Source of the DNA: Monarcha castaneiventris obscurior
Lineage: Eukaryota; Chordata; Aves; Passeriformes; Monarchidae
Assembly (NCBI GenBank): GCA_026261815.1
Contig: JAMPIT010000059.1
Coordinates: forward strand, 22,492,001 to 22,556,000
Length of the DNA: 64,000 bases
Direction of reading: 5' to 3'
Below the pieces are notes generated by a model. It saw only the letters and a program-made list of their open reading frames with translations, searched no databases and had not been told where the DNA came from. A program made the translations under genes and the position numbers. Position 1 is the first letter of the stretch. Each line of letters begins with the position of its first letter. Below are positions 1 to 13,800 of the stretch, in pieces.

Positions 1-3000
1 TCCTCAGCTTCTAATAAGTATGTAAAGTTGTGTTAACTTGTCTTGAGCTTTCCTTTTTCAGAATTAGGAGAAAACCCTGCAGGTATTTTCCCCTCACTGC
101 CCTGAGCAGGCTCCTGTGCTCACCAAGCACTGGACTTGATGGGCAGAGCTCTGCATTTCTCAGCCGGTGCCTGAAGGCTTTCGGAGGCAGCAGCAGGTTC
201 CCAGGCACGGGGCAGCCCCGCTCCCCATGCCCCCTGGCACAGCCCTTCCAAGCAGGAGGGCTCAGCTCCCTGTTTGTTAGATAGAGCTGCCCTGGGTGAG
301 AGCATTGGGTAAGTAACAGAGAAGTCTTTTTGTTTTCTACTCGTTTTGCTGCTAAATATTTCCTTTGAGCAGGAGATTTATATCTGGCTCTTGCTCGGCC
401 TTTCGCCGAATCTGCAGCCAGAGAGGAGCAGCCCCAGACAGAGGGTTGGCTGATGAATGCAGCTGATTCAGGGCAGGCCACGGCCCACAAACAGAAACCT
501 TTTGAAGGCAGGAGCGCCTTCTTTTGTGGGATGGCGCCTTATGCTTAAAAAGAAGGGAGAAAGGATGCTTTCAGGCCCGGGCAGCCAGAGGCGTCAGGCA
601 TAGTTTTGTGTGGGGCTGCAAGGTGGCAACGGGAATGGAGCATCCTGCAGTTCCAGCATCCCAGCCCCCCTGCTGAAGTGCAGAGCAGTGTAGGGCATGG
701 CAAGGCAGCAGCATGGGCTCTGTCTGTCACAGGGGTCTCGTGGTTGTGGCATGGTTGGCACAGGTTTGACTGCAGCTGGTTGTTACCTGGGGTAGTGGCA
801 GTAACCCTTGGAAAGCCGTGCATTTGTACATGGGTGTGTACATGGGAGTGCTGCTGTACATGAGAGGCAACTTGGTTATGACCTTTGTATAGTTCCTCGG
901 AACAAGGGTTCAAGTCCAAACATGATCCTAGTGTGGGACTAATACTAAGCCATTTTAAAAAATTGCAATTTAAGGTACATAAAAGAGTAAATGAAACAGC
1001 AGACTTTATACCATTAAGCTAAAACATGATTTAGAGCTGGAACAGCAGAGAAAGAGAACATGCTGAAAATCCTATGGATATTGTATATCCTTCCTAAAGA
1101 CAGCAGCATGGCGTGGAGATGAGGGAATCGGAGAGCAGAGAACACCATTTCCCTTTCAGCTTCCCTGGATGGGGGGCTGAAGGATGAGGAGCAGTGTGTC
1201 CATGTGGCACTACTTCTAAGTATGTTGGTTTCCCAGTAGAGGAGCCTTCAGAGACAGGAGTGTGAAACGTCTTAGAAAATGGTTCAAACAGAAATAAAGC
1301 AGCATGCAGGGTTTGTAATGTGCAGTAAGGAGGCACTATGTATCTTCCAGTTTCTGAGTAACTGACAGGGCTGCGCTGGGGAAATGTCACATAAATATTA
1401 ATTAAACATGACAAAATTATCACAATTTTGGTAGCAAATTGGCTTGTTCCAAGTACCAGCTTAACCATAAAATGTTAGGATTCCCTTCCCTCGTTCATGT
1501 TTGGCTTTCTACTAGAATTCAGCAGACCATCTATTTTGAAGGGAGTGAGTTCCTGTGGAGGGGCTGCAGTGCAGAACAGGCTGTGGGGGCTTGTAGTAGA
1601 GTCCCAGGTGGGAAGAGGAGCTATGAATTTATTCTGTGCCGTGCAACACACTGTACAGTTGTACAGCAGCCTGGCAGCATGGTGAAACAAGGCAGAATTG
1701 TCAGCCTAGCAGCAGACTGGGTCCAAGTGTGGTTGCAAGCTGCAGCAGCCCTGCAGAGCAGCGGGAGGGCATGGGATGCAGGGTAGCCCTGGCTCCAAGC
1801 TCGGGCTCAAGCAGCCTGTGTGGATTTGCTTTGGAGAGCCAAGTTCAATTGTCAGTGCATAGATGCAATCCTCAGCAAAACCACTGCCAGACTTCTCAGT
1901 AATTGGCACCTTGTGAACAAAAAGGCTAAAGACAAAATACGGGGGCAGAGAGATCGAGCTTCAGGCTCAGCTTGGAGCACGGACTTGCACAGAAGGGCAT
2001 TTTGGCTGCAGCTCATGCAAGTTAATTGTAGGGTTAGAGAGTGAGCTTCAGTCTCAGCATTTCATAACCATGACATCCAATCAATCTCAGTAAAACAGAA
2101 GAATGGCAGTAGATTTCTAGGTGCTCTTTTGTCCGTAATCCCAAGGGGAAACTTTTCCTTAGTTTTACCAATCCTTGTCACTGCTCAAATCAATTTATTA
2201 GTTTTACCTCATTATTTTCTGTCATTCCGAGTTCAGTGTCTTCAGACATTTCCTCATTTTCTTCTGAAGGTTCCTGCTAGGCTTATTTTGTTTGTTGGCA
2301 TTTTGAGAAGGAAAATGTAATCATCATGCTGACTGAATGTCAAGTAGCGCCGTGATTAAAAAGTAGCTTACAACAAAACTCTTCTTTGATGGACTGTTTT
2401 TTACTTCTCATTTGCTAAGCTGAAAAGGAGAATCAAGAAGTAGAAGGGATTGGGGAGTGTCTTTATTTAAAATCAAGAGTTACATGAGTTAATTTAAGTT
2501 CATTTCTAAACTCCAGCCACTTTGTGACTTTCTAGTGAGAGACCTTTACTCAGACTTTTCCAGCAAAGTTTGCAGTGCATCCCCAAAGCAGCACAGAATA
2601 GTTTGAGGCATGCAGGCTTCATGTATTTCACAACTAAATGTATAACAATGAGTTGAAAAGCCTGATTTACAGGGGAAATCCATTAAGTTTACAATTCATC
2701 TGGACATGAGCAGCCTGGTCCAGTATCTAAGGTGGCCCTGCTTTGATTTAACAAGAGGACTGCCTGCAATCCCCGTCCAACCTAAATTGTTCTCTGATTC
2801 AACCAGGAACCTAGAGAGGTCCCTTCATCTTAAAGGACTTAAGATTGCTTGCCTTTTTTTAGGCTTTTGGTTCAGGATTGAGAGACAGTGCCTACTAGGG
2901 GTCTACAGTCTAGATACATGAGCAAAAATGTTGAGCTGCACAGATTCTTTTGCTGATGACAAAACTTTGGTATTGCAGAGCCAGCTTTACAGAACCCTCC

Positions 3001-5640
3001 CACCCTCTGGGAGCCCACAATGAGAGCAAAGCAAAAATAAGCTATTGTGTCTGCAGATAAAATATTTGAGTACTGTACTGCACTTCTCCCGTTAACTCTC
3101 TAAGCAAAACTGCCTGAAAACAGCAAGCAATTGCACTTATTACCTGCTTCCTCCCACCTCTCTTCATGTGCATCATTCAGCATTTAGAAAAAAAGCTACC
3201 CTTTCTCATAACTCCCCTTTTTAATCAAGGTAATGCGAAGTAAATACTTATATTTACGTAATAGAATGGCTTGGCCTATCTGCAAATGAGAGCATATAAA
3301 TCCCCTCTTAGGAAAAGATGTAAAAATTGGAGCAGCAGCTTTATCCATAATTCAGCAAAAAAAACACAACAGGAATGCAAAGAAAAAATTGCAGAACCAA
3401 AAAAAATTAATTTCATTAACTTTTAATGAGACTACTGCCTGGGTGGAAAGTAAGGTGTATGTACACATACAGAAAACAGCAGAGCCTGGAACCAATGTTC
3501 ATTGTTCAATTTTGTAGCTTTATCTCCAAAGCAAATGTAACTCTGCTTTTGTGCCTATTATGATGAACAAAAAAATCCCTCCTAAGATATAATGAAACAA
3601 TTGGAAGGCTACAGGCAGTAAATTAACTGGTTACTTAGATCAACTGATTTTATCCGCCGAGTTTGCAAGCACCAGGAAATTGCAAAAGCAAAATCTCAAA
3701 AAAGTTAAAGGTACCTATTTTTGTAGATGACATTCTCTTGCTTATTACCATCAACAAGTTTTTCACTTGGTTTCATAAAATTATCTGCAACATCTTTGTA
3801 TATTTTTTAAAAGGAAATGCACAGGATGCAAGACTTAATCTGTGTTTTCAAATGGCAGAAACAGCCTCCACCATCATAAAGGCAATCAAGCTCAAATCAT
3901 GTCAGGTTTTGATCTTTCAGAACTTGCTCTGTCTGCTCCCTTATTTTAGATCATTTCGATTATTTTGTGGTGTTACTGCCTCTGCCTTAGTTTTGTGAAT
4001 CTAGGCACTTATGGAGGGTTTGTGATAAGAGACTTGAAGTTGGGATTGCAGGTAGAGTCAAAGCCTCCTGTGTTGCTTGTGCTATTGCGCAGGGCATTTT
4101 ACCACTGCGGGCCACAGAAATTCAAACTGGACTTGACTCTATCAGGTGGAATGGCTGAAATTTTTTGTGGTGTTTGGGCAGCACAGCTTAGCAGCATTCC
4201 CTTTGAGAAAGCCTTGTTTCACCTACGTGGGACAGAAAGCTTCTGAGAGTGCCTGAGGAGGAGCACATGTGAGTGTAGAGGAGTGAGTGTGTGCATGTGG
4301 ACAGAGACGGACAGAGGGCTGCAAATGAACGAGCTGAGGAGTTTTTTGCAAGCACACTGCACTGTGTTATCCTGCAAAGAGATAACAGGCAAAGCGGGCA
4401 AAGAGAGCAATAACCCTTCATTTATTGTCTGTTGTGAAAGGTTCTCTGGCATTTAAAGGCTACTGGGCATCTTACTAGAGCCTAGTCACTAGAGAACAAC
4501 CAACTTTGTAGAGCTAGGAGCACTACAGAGAGCACACTGTGTCACGCCTGTCGCAGTGGAGAAGCCGTGTCACTCTGCCTGCTTTCTCTGTCTCTGCATA
4601 CTCAAGCAGGGCTGGCCACAGGGTCACTCTAGAAGGGAACTACAAAACCTAAAGCACAGAGCAGCAGACAGGAAATGTTTTGTCACCACAGCAGGAAGTC
4701 ATCATGGAGGAGAACCAAACTGTGTAGAGGTAACTCCCAGGAAGCCTCTCAAAGGAGACGCACTTTCTGAACCAAGATAGCTTTGACCACATCATGCAAG
4801 GTCAGACTGCACCGTTTGTAACGTGGGAGTACAAGGACAGAAGGTTCTCCCATCTCAGAGGGGTGCTATAAGGATATCATTTGCTCATGCTGGTGAAAGA
4901 AGCTTGGATACTACAGGGAACAGTGTCACAGAAATGCCTAAAAATACTGAATTCATACTTGCATGTTCTAAATGTGCCTTTGGGTTCTCTAAAATTGACT
5001 TGTTTTTAGTTTTACAGAAATAGTTTTAGAACTGAGAGTGAGAAGTAGTGTCTGGAAGCAGCATTCTTAAAAAAAAAAAAAAAAAGACAACCCAAAATCT
5101 GAAGACTCTTGCTCAGGAAAGAGGAGAAAGGAAGTTTGGGAGGTGGGAGCCTCATCTTTTCCCAACCTGGCCCTCTGACCATGGATTATTCTGCAGGACA
5201 ACATCTTGTTCTGCTCTCAGCAGGCTAACAGTGCTGAAAGAGGCAAGAGCAGTAGCTAGCCACACTTCACACTTTGGCAAAGTTGCCCTGGGATTAAAGT
5301 CAACTCTCTGTCAATATTCTCTATTTCTGTAGAGAAAAGGCCCCATTTTTCAATTTGTTCCTGTAATTTGAAGGTAAATCTGAGAACTAGGCAAATGCAT
5401 ATTTCACCTGAGAGATATCAGTGGGTGTTCATTTCTTTCAGAATACCTTTCAGCATCAACATCAGATTCTTTCTTAGGATTAAAGCTGTCTTTATGCAAA
5501 GCAGTGTGCCTAACAGCCATCCTCGACTACTTAAACAAGTCAATTTTGCAAGGACTGTAGGTGTCAAGCCAGAGCACTGTTTGGAACTACAGTACAGGGA
5601 TCCTAGATTTTAAATGAAATGTTACCTCATGCATCATTTT
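1..5640. other. Non-coding left flank, possibly ANKH 3' UTR or downstream DNA
   Basis: No exon of a known family is recognised here on either strand. Short open frames are present but have no coding character or splice context. The sequence is ordinary AT-rich DNA with a 17-base A run near 5,070. Human synteny places ANKH convergent to OTULIN, so this stretch could belong to the long ANKH 3' UTR on the plus strand. The ANKH C-terminal coding sequence itself was not seen. The assignment is inference only. Confidence 0.3.
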
Positions 5641-6015
5641 CTATCATACTTGTAGAATTCCAGCTGGTTTATCTCAAAAAAAATGTTGCTTTCTGTAATT
5701 TGTACACATGCTAAAGCTGCTGGTTTGTTTTTTTAATGACCATTTTTCTTTGCTTTAACATGTGAGTTTTCTTTAAACAAAAATGAAGGTTAAAACTTTG
5801 TACATTTTTAAAATGACTGCTAAGGTCAGAAGTATAAAAGTATGTGCTGCATTAAAATTGAGTGCTGTTTATGTATTTAACAGAGATGTATGTTTTTGCA
5901 TTGTTAAAAAGAATGATCCATGCTTTCTTTGAGGGGGATTTGTGCTCCAATATTGTCCAATAGCTTTCATATTCTAATTACTTTAATTAAAGTTCTAACA
6001 GTTTGCATATGATTC
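5640..6015 (+). promoter_or_regulatory. Candidate 3' UTR end with polyadenylation signal (possible ANKH)
   Basis: This is an AT-rich, U-rich stretch on the plus strand typical of a distal vertebrate 3' UTR. It ends in ATTAAA at 5,986-5,991. T-rich and GT-containing sequence follows within about 50 bases, as expected downstream of a cleavage site. If the human gene order holds, it would be the terminus of ANKH, transcribed towards OTULIN. No transcript evidence is available and the gene name is not proven. Confidence 0.3.
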
Positions 6016-6019
6016 ATGA

Positions 6020-9000
6020 TTCTGATTGCCTCTGTTTTATTAATTCTGATAATCTGACATGGTCCAAATGCTCTTCTCATTTAGAACAAGCAAAATATAC
6101 CTCCTGGTGAGAAATTAATCCAACACGCAAATTGCTTTTGAATTATGACCATGATGCTGCCAACTGCAAGGTCTTAACTTGAAGTTAATGAAATCCAAAG
6201 GTATCCATAAAATGATGCAAGACAAGCTCCTTATTTCTACAAAGCCTCCAAGTGTTGTTGATATGGAAATACCATGGTCAGAATTCTTTTTCCATACCAA
6301 ATCGAGTACTTTTATCATTCCTGTTAAACAGACACTTAGTATTTAGAAGGAGAGCATTATTCCCATCAGGCCAAGGCAAACTCAAATGTCATAAGATGTA
6401 TCCATGTGGCAGATCACCAAAGCTGTTCTTATGAAGCCGCAAAAGCCTTATTAATCAAGAATATTTTTTTATTTTGAACACATTCCTTGTGTTCCTTGAG
6501 TACTCTCAAATGACCGAATCTGAGCCACCCAGAGCCAGTGAGAAGACTGACTTTTAGTGACACTTGAGCAGCCACTACTTTTAAAAAGCAGAGAAGTACC
6601 ATGGTAAGACTTTGCTCATACTTTGCTCACAACCCCCTTGGATCCTGCTGCTTCAGCTCTCCTTACACTGGCCCACAGCAGAGATCCAGCCTGAGGGTTT
6701 CCTGCACCTTGTCAGCCCTTCAATTCCTGCCTGCTTCTTCTTGTCTCCTCCCTTTGGGGCTCCATGACCACCCTCTCATCTCCCTGGCACCTGTGACAGT
6801 GCTCTGTTTCTCCTGGACCTTGGTGCAGGGCTGTTCACAGAACCCTGAACTGGCACTTGCTATGTCCAGCCCACCCATCGCTCTCTCCATGGCTGGAGAG
6901 AGGACTGGCTTATGTCTGGTTCCTGTCTGAGATGGGGAGGGCTGAGCAGAGCAGAGAACACAATCAGGGTATCAGCATCAGCAGATGATCTGTCTCTGCC
7001 CCGCTCACAGGCCCGTGCTCGCTGGCTGCTGGCACCTGCTGGCGTGGCTGTCCCATGCACACAGTGGGCCCTGACTTTGCCCGAGCTCTCCCTGCCCAGA
7101 GCACTGCCCTGGCAGGAGGCCATGCTAAAACAAATATAGGAAAAAAAAAAGGAGCTTGGATAGGGCTCAGAAAAAGGTACTGCCCTTGCGCCTGCTGGTT
7201 CTCTGCACCCGCTCGTGAGGCCAGGCCAAGGGAGCCAACATCCCCATGGCTCAGAGGGCCAGAGCCTGCTTAGAAACAGGTTTGAGTTCCTGCCACACTG
7301 CTTCGTTCTGAGCAGGCTAAGCCAGGGCAAACGGCACAAAGAGAGTCACCTTGTGGAGCGTTTGTCATTCCTCAAACTAAGCCTTCTCCTTTAGGGACCT
7401 TGTGGGCTTTATTTCACTCTTCCTAAGAAAGAAAGGGCCTGATCTGAAGCAGGTAAAAAGTAAGACATGCGGTATGAGGTCAAACAGCATTGTTACTTCC
7501 CCTTCTTAGCTTGTAGTCTTGAAAGTCTCCTCTCCCTCACACCCATCAGCAGCCCCTCCTCTGGCTTTTCCTCCATCAGTAATGATGACAATTAGCTCTT
7601 CCATTAATGATATATACTGAAATATAATCCATTTTATTCCCCCAAAGGGCATGCACAGACCTCAGATGAGAAAGTGCCCAACTCCAGACAGAAACCCTCC
7701 TACTTGTGGTACTGCACAGCATTTGCTTTTGTGTCCAAAAATCAATGACAAAGTGGAGGAATGCAGCTCTGCTGGAGGTCTATAGCATCAGTGCTGCTGT
7801 GGGAAGACCAATTCTGTCTGGAATGGAAAAGGGCTCTTTACTGCAGACAGGTAAAAAGAACTGACACTAACAGAGTTATGGCACTAAGAGAGCAGAAGCC
7901 TCACCATTGCCTGTAGATGACCCTTCTGAATGAGGATGTGTTGCATGACCACAGCAAACACTCTCCTGGTCCCTGAGAAATGCATGGAGACCTGCAGGGA
8001 GGAAAGCCAAAGCCTATGAGTGCTGCTTGACTACCCAGGAGAAAGTCAAGCAACAGCTATTGACTCTCTACACAGGCTGTTCTGCAGCTGTGAAAAACAG
8101 GCCTCCTTCCTCCAGGTGACATAAAAGCTGTGACTTGCACACAGACAAACATTTTCCCAGCAGCTGGAGCCAGTGCTCCCAAACCTATGGCCAAAAGAGA
8201 CTGCTCCATGCTGAGCCCACCTACCATGAGCCGGTGGTTACATCTCACATCCTCCAGCGCAGCATTTCTTTAAAGAGCCAGGGGTTCTCGTGGCAAGCCC
8301 CACCAATGGTAACAGTCCCTGCAGTGCAACAGAATGCCCCCACAACTGCAGATCTTACACCTTCTATCCTAGCTCCTCAAAGGAAAATTCACACCATTAT
8401 TTCCTTTGAATTTTCCAGGCTGCTGTTTTACATGTTTTTGGGAAGGCAGACACATCAGAATGAGCATCCATGGGATGGGTGTTGGGGGATTGTATTGATA
8501 CCTGGAACTTTCATGCAGGTGCCTTACAAACCAGGTGACTGTTGAAGCTATCACAGATTTGCTTTAAACATTCCCAAGCACTGCTCCAATTCGTTTTTTC
8601 TTTCCTCCTTTTTTTTTTTTTTTTTTTAATAATGTTTCCAGCCACCTACTACCTTTAAAAAGGCACTATTTTGTGTAATTAAAAGAGGCTTTATGTTTGC
8701 AACATGGTTTGACGAGACAAAATCCAGAACATCTGAGTGAAGAGAGCTCTAAAGAGAGCTCATCAGTACATGAACACCATGGAACCACTTGATTGTCTAA
8801 AAGCAATGTTAATATTAGATACTAAAAGCTAATACACAAGAACCCTGTGGTAATATCTGCAGGAGGTGCAGGAGGCCAGTGAAGCTCCGGGTAGGTGTTT
8901 GCTGGGGACCATCTTAGGGGGCCTGAATGGAAGACGAGAGTCTTCCTCACAAAAGGAGGCAGCTCGTCCTGCCACTGTGCAAGTGCTATTTAAACAAGGG

Positions 9001-10440
9001 AAATAAACTATTAACTCATTGAAATTTGGTGGTTTTCTTGCTATTTAAGTTGTAAGCCCTCCCCCTTTCCTCTATGTTTTCAACTCTATTAGCCAAGCAG
9101 CTCGACAATGACCCCTGAGAAGAAATGTTATTGATTCTTCTGTCCCCCTTTTTAATATAAATTCAAAAGACATGCTCAGGTGAGAGAACAAAAACTGCTC
9201 TAAACTGCTGCTTGCTGGCTTCCTGAAAGGAACACAGTCCTCCAAAATGCAAGTGCACTCATGATGCAGTTCACTGGCACACACGCTGAACTTTGGCAGC
9301 AAGAGATGAACCTGCCTAGGAGGGGCAAGAAGCAGGCTCTCACCCAAGCTCTTACTTTCAGCTCTGCAGAGCCACTCCTTGAGAAAAACACCCAGGTCTC
9401 CTGTATAAAACAAAGGCCAAAATGTTGTGCATTTCTGAAAAAAAAAAAAATTCAAAGAAAAATTTGAAAGAGTTTGAGTGAAATTGTGCAGGTTTATGCC
9501 CCATCCCATACATCCTCTTCGCTCAAAATTTATTATTTAACAAAATTTATTATTTCTCTTACCTTTTATGCAAAACCAAAAAAAATCTTACAATGCAGAA
9601 AACATTCAGAAACATGAGGAGAGTAATAGTTCAGCAAGTGGTCCAGATCTAAATATACAGCCTATTCAGTTTTACAATGAGTATGTCTTTCCGCTAGAAG
9701 TAATTTTTGTCAGCTCAGTAACAGCAGTACAGGCAATAATATTTTGTTTTTCAAGGCACTTTAAAATCTTTGTAAGTATCTAGGCTACAACTGTTTTTTC
9801 CCCCTCTATAATAAGGGCAGTAAAAATGTAATATGCTTTGTCCACCTTCAACTGCACTTGGAAACTAACAGGTTTCCACATTATAAAAGTTATTTGATTT
9901 ACTCTTGGACAGTGTGAGAATCCAACCTCACCATTTCTCACCCTACATTATTTTTGACACTATGTAGCCTCATGTTTGTGAAGCAAGAGTGAGTTATCCC
10001 AGAACCACTGCTCAGGATTCACTCTTACAGAATGATTCTGGCTGGAATTCTGGCCTCGATATATCACCTGAAGGTTTGGATGAATACATAAACGAAACCA
10101 GATACTTAGCAGCCAAAGACAGGGCTTGCTACAAATTTCAACTCCTACTACCAGATTCTCATTCAAGGTGTAAAACAGATGAGCTTCTTGATATTCAAAA
10201 GGCTAAAAATGCAAAGGCACGAAAAGATCTCAAGTTTCTTACCACTTCATTTCACAGCGTTCCACATGCCTTCAAAATGTCTTTCACCTACCTATGCTCT
10301 AATACCTTCAGCTAATACATCCTGTCATGCCAGTCTCTAAAGGTAAGGCTGATGCTGCTGAACCGTGGTCTTTTGAGACCACCGGGTCACGAGGCAAAGA
10401 TCAGTAGATCACTAGGTCACAAGGCTAAGCATTTTGGCCG
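6020..10440. other. Gene-free stretch
   Basis: No recognisable exon, RNA gene or CR1 fragment was found. A GC-richer patch at about 6,650-7,300 gives overlapping open frames on both strands but no recognisable protein. Homopolymer tracts occur near 8,607 (T run) and 9,440 (A run). A short tandem duplication of an AT-rich 14-mer lies around 9,527-9,560. Confidence 0.4.
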
Positions 10441-10461
10441 TGCCGTATTTCCTCAGCAGGA

Positions 10462-10511
10462 TCAGTATTTGTGTATTCGTGTATTCGTGTATTTGTGTGT
10501 TTGTGTATCAT
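10462..10511. repeat. TG-rich short tandem repeat (gtgtattc/gtgtattt units)
   Basis: Imperfect 8-base units of the form gtgtattc, gtgtattt and gtgtgttt repeat about five times. The run directly precedes the GC-rich patch at 10.5 kb. It is an imperfect microsatellite with no evident coding content. Confidence 0.55.
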
Positions 10512-10850
10512 CACCGCGCCCTGCGTTTGCGGGAGCACCACGGTGAGGTGACAAGCTTGCCTTGACTGTGCCTCAGGAAGGACGGCAAGGAAGGGCTCGG
10601 GGTGCCACCAGCTGGGCGATGTGGTCCCTGTGCTGTCCCCGGGCTGTCCCTGTGCTGTCCCTGTGCTGTCCCCGGGCCGGCAGGGACACCTGGTGACAGG
10701 CCGGGAGGGCAGGGCGGGCTCGCCCGGCGGGGCTGCGGGGCCCGGGTGAGGGCCCCTGGGCTCCCCTGCACAGCCGCTCAGGGCCCGGGGGCGGCTGCGG
10801 GCCAGGAGCGAACATTTCCAGCGAAAGGGCTGTGAAACGCCACAAGACTG
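10510..10850. repeat. GC-rich, CpG-containing patch with ctgtccc minisatellite core
   Basis: About 340 bases are far richer in GC and CpG than the surrounding DNA. The core at about 10,623-10,678 is built from repeats of ctgtccctgtg and ctgtccccggg. Open frames on both strands here reflect base composition. The patch lies between the presumed ends of OTULIN and its left neighbour, away from any recognised gene start. It may be a GC-rich minisatellite or a CpG island of an unannotated transcript; the sequence alone does not decide. Confidence 0.5.
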
Positions 10851-13800
10851 GTTCAGAAGGATGGTGCTTGTTTCTTAAGTGTTGTAGCCGGGTTTTCTCT
10901 TTTTTTCCCTCTTTTTTTTCTTTTTTCTCTCTTTTTTTTTTTTAATGTAAGATGGATGTGTGCACAACAGCTCTAACAAGGGCAGTGTCTGGATTCTGTC
11001 CCATCTCAGTGAGCCACAAACACTGCAGAATTATCTGATTCTCCAAAGATAAGAGAGATGGGGGGGAGGGAGGAAAGTACCCACCCTGTTCAGCTGACGT
11101 GAAAATATAACGTCAATAAAATGAGGGATTGAGGTTTTTTTCTATTAAAAAACTGTATTTTTCAGACTGAAAGCCTGACACTGAAGAGCACATGCAGAGG
11201 CCACCTACTACAGCCCCTGCAGTAGCTGACTGCTGCAACAGGCCAAAGGAAATGTCTTCTGTCAAAGACCTACTGGGTAGGTGTCTGAGAACACCACCCC
11301 AAACCCCACAGCTCCAAAAAGGGGCAGACTCGGCAAACAACCCCTTAGAGGAGACAGCTCGTGATCACATTGTGTGCCCCTCCTTCCCTCAGCATGCCAC
11401 AACAGCCCTGATAAACCAATTTTTAGTCAGTCCTGACCAGGTCTTTAATGGCTCTGTACATTTCAGGGTGGTTTTTTTGCCCTCCCAATGACTTACGTAG
11501 AAGTTGTTGAACTCATCAGCACTCAGGCAGAAATGACGGCTCTGGGGAAAGAGGACTAGAGAGCCACCTTCTTTGAGAGGCCTCTACCATGCTGAACTTT
11601 CCCTGCTTCACTTTCAGCTCTGTGGAATTAGTAACATTTCAATTTCTGAGAGCTTGAAGTTCCTCCTCAAGAAATTCATAAATGGACATATTCTTTGAAT
11701 GTGTCTGGCTTGGAGCACATTAGTCGATGTCACAGCACAAATATTCATTGCAGCCAGCTTCCAGAGCATGCCTCCTGTCATCTTCCAGCATTAAGCAAAA
11801 AAGGGAGCATTCATGAAGTACATTTGGCCATCTTCAGACATTCTTGGTCCTGTCCTGCCAGCTAGCATAGTGGGAAGACAAATAGCAATTATGTCCAGAA
11901 GAAAACAAGATGCAGGAGCTGCACACCAACACTGTTTATATACCAGGGACACAAGATGACAAGCTGAGCCCTGCACTCCACATGCAGTGCAAGAGCTCCC
12001 TCTCCCCACGTCCTTCAACACCTACATGGTTCTCTGACCATCCCCACCATCCAGGGGAGATAAAAGGTCCCACGCTGCTCTCCACCCTCCTTCCTGGGCT
12101 CTTGATGACAGGGCTGTTGCTGTCACACAAAAATACAATTGGCCAAGAGCTTCGGCTCAGCTGTCCGAATAAAGGCACAGTCCTGAAACAAACACACCAG
12201 GTCCTGGTGAGCTCCCACAGGGCACCATCAGGCTTCTCTGAGCCACACCCAGCCTGAGCTTGGATAGATTGCCTGCTGCCAGCGCCAGGTAGCCATTAAC
12301 TTTGTAACTTACCCAGAAACAGAACAAAGGCAAAATAAAAGCTTCATGTAGACAGCAAAGTTGTTAGTGAAAAATACATACAATACAATACATACAATAT
12401 GGGACTTGAGCACCTCGTGCCCAGTCCCACCTTCTCAGTTCAAGAAATAAGCCAATTATGTGAATTGTTTCCAGCCCTAAGGACTACAAACTCAGCCCCT
12501 AAAAAGCCTCTGCTTAAGAGGCTTTTGTCATACATTCAGAACCACTGCTCTAAATGTGTGGCAACACCTTTTTCAAAGAGGTGTTAAGTCTCAAGAATAT
12601 ATCACAATTAGATAATTTCAGATAAATAAATCATAACTACAACTTTTTTATCAAGAGTTCTGAGTTGCAAAAGTTAATTTATTTTTCCTCCTCTTCAGCT
12701 TTTCTTGGATAACAGCAATTCAGGGAATTACTTTGTTTTGCTGCCCATGTGCAAGCAGCCAATAATTACTTCTTTTACACAGGTTACTACACAGCTTTCA
12801 CGAACAAACTAACTTCAACATGGATTTCAAAAACTGAAACACTGAAAATATAAAGCAAGGCAGAAAAGAAGCCATAAAAGCAAGAAACAAAATGCTGCCA
12901 GATGAATTAAGTTTAATTTTATTCCCTTGTAGCTCCCAGAAATTTTCAGTAACAAACTAGTTGATTTAGAAGGCAACAAAAACATGACAAAGATAACACT
13001 GAGTACATGGTAAGCCTCATTAATGTATTTAAAACACATTTTAGAACATAGTGAATGCATATTTTCATTGTGTATATTACCTTTCACAATAATGGTTAAC
13101 AAATTAAATTCAACTAGAACAGGATAATTTTGCATGCCACTTTCTCCAGAATATTCAAATGAAAAGTTTTTATAACCTTACCCCATTTACATAAGAAGGC
13201 TTTCTAAGAGAAGCCAAGTGACCCGTGTATGACCAACATTTCAGTTAAACCAGCTTTCACTCTCTTGTTCCAAAAGTCATCTGTAGGATATACTTTGACT
13301 TGAACCTAAAAGCTTCATTATTTAATTATTTTTAAAAGGTTTGTCAGCACTTCCAGCATCTGATACATTCTGTATTCTTTCAGTTTAAAGCATAATGAAT
13401 AACCAACTAGAAACAGAACCTCCCCCATCCCCACTCTTGGGAGGAATAAGCTGCACCAGACCTTTATTTCCATCTTCTGCACTCCCTGGACAAATGAAAA
13501 TCCTCATGTTCTCCAGAGCAGCTGCCAGAGAGGATTAACACTACAGGAACAATAACATGAACATAGATGGAAGTTAACAGGCATGTGGCTATCCCCTATC
13601 AGCTGTCATAACTTAAGTGGGAATTCTGTGTAGTCTTTGAATTTGTGACCAACTATCAAACAACTTTTATACTCCCTTATCACATTTGCCATGTTCCTCT
13701 CCACAGGCTGAAAGGGGAAGAGAAGCTCATTTTCAGTGTAACAGACAACTGGCTTCTAAATGCAAGACACTAATATAGGAAAAAACACCCCAAAGCATCA

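Noticed and set aside
1110..1140. A VEMRES-like translation that recalls the ANKH C-terminus
   Set aside because: Only a few residues match, the upstream residues do not fit, and no splice acceptor or stop is in the right place.
6860..7339. 159-codon minus-strand frame in a GC-richer patch
   Set aside because: Overlapping open frames on both strands, no domain, no splice sites; probably chance.
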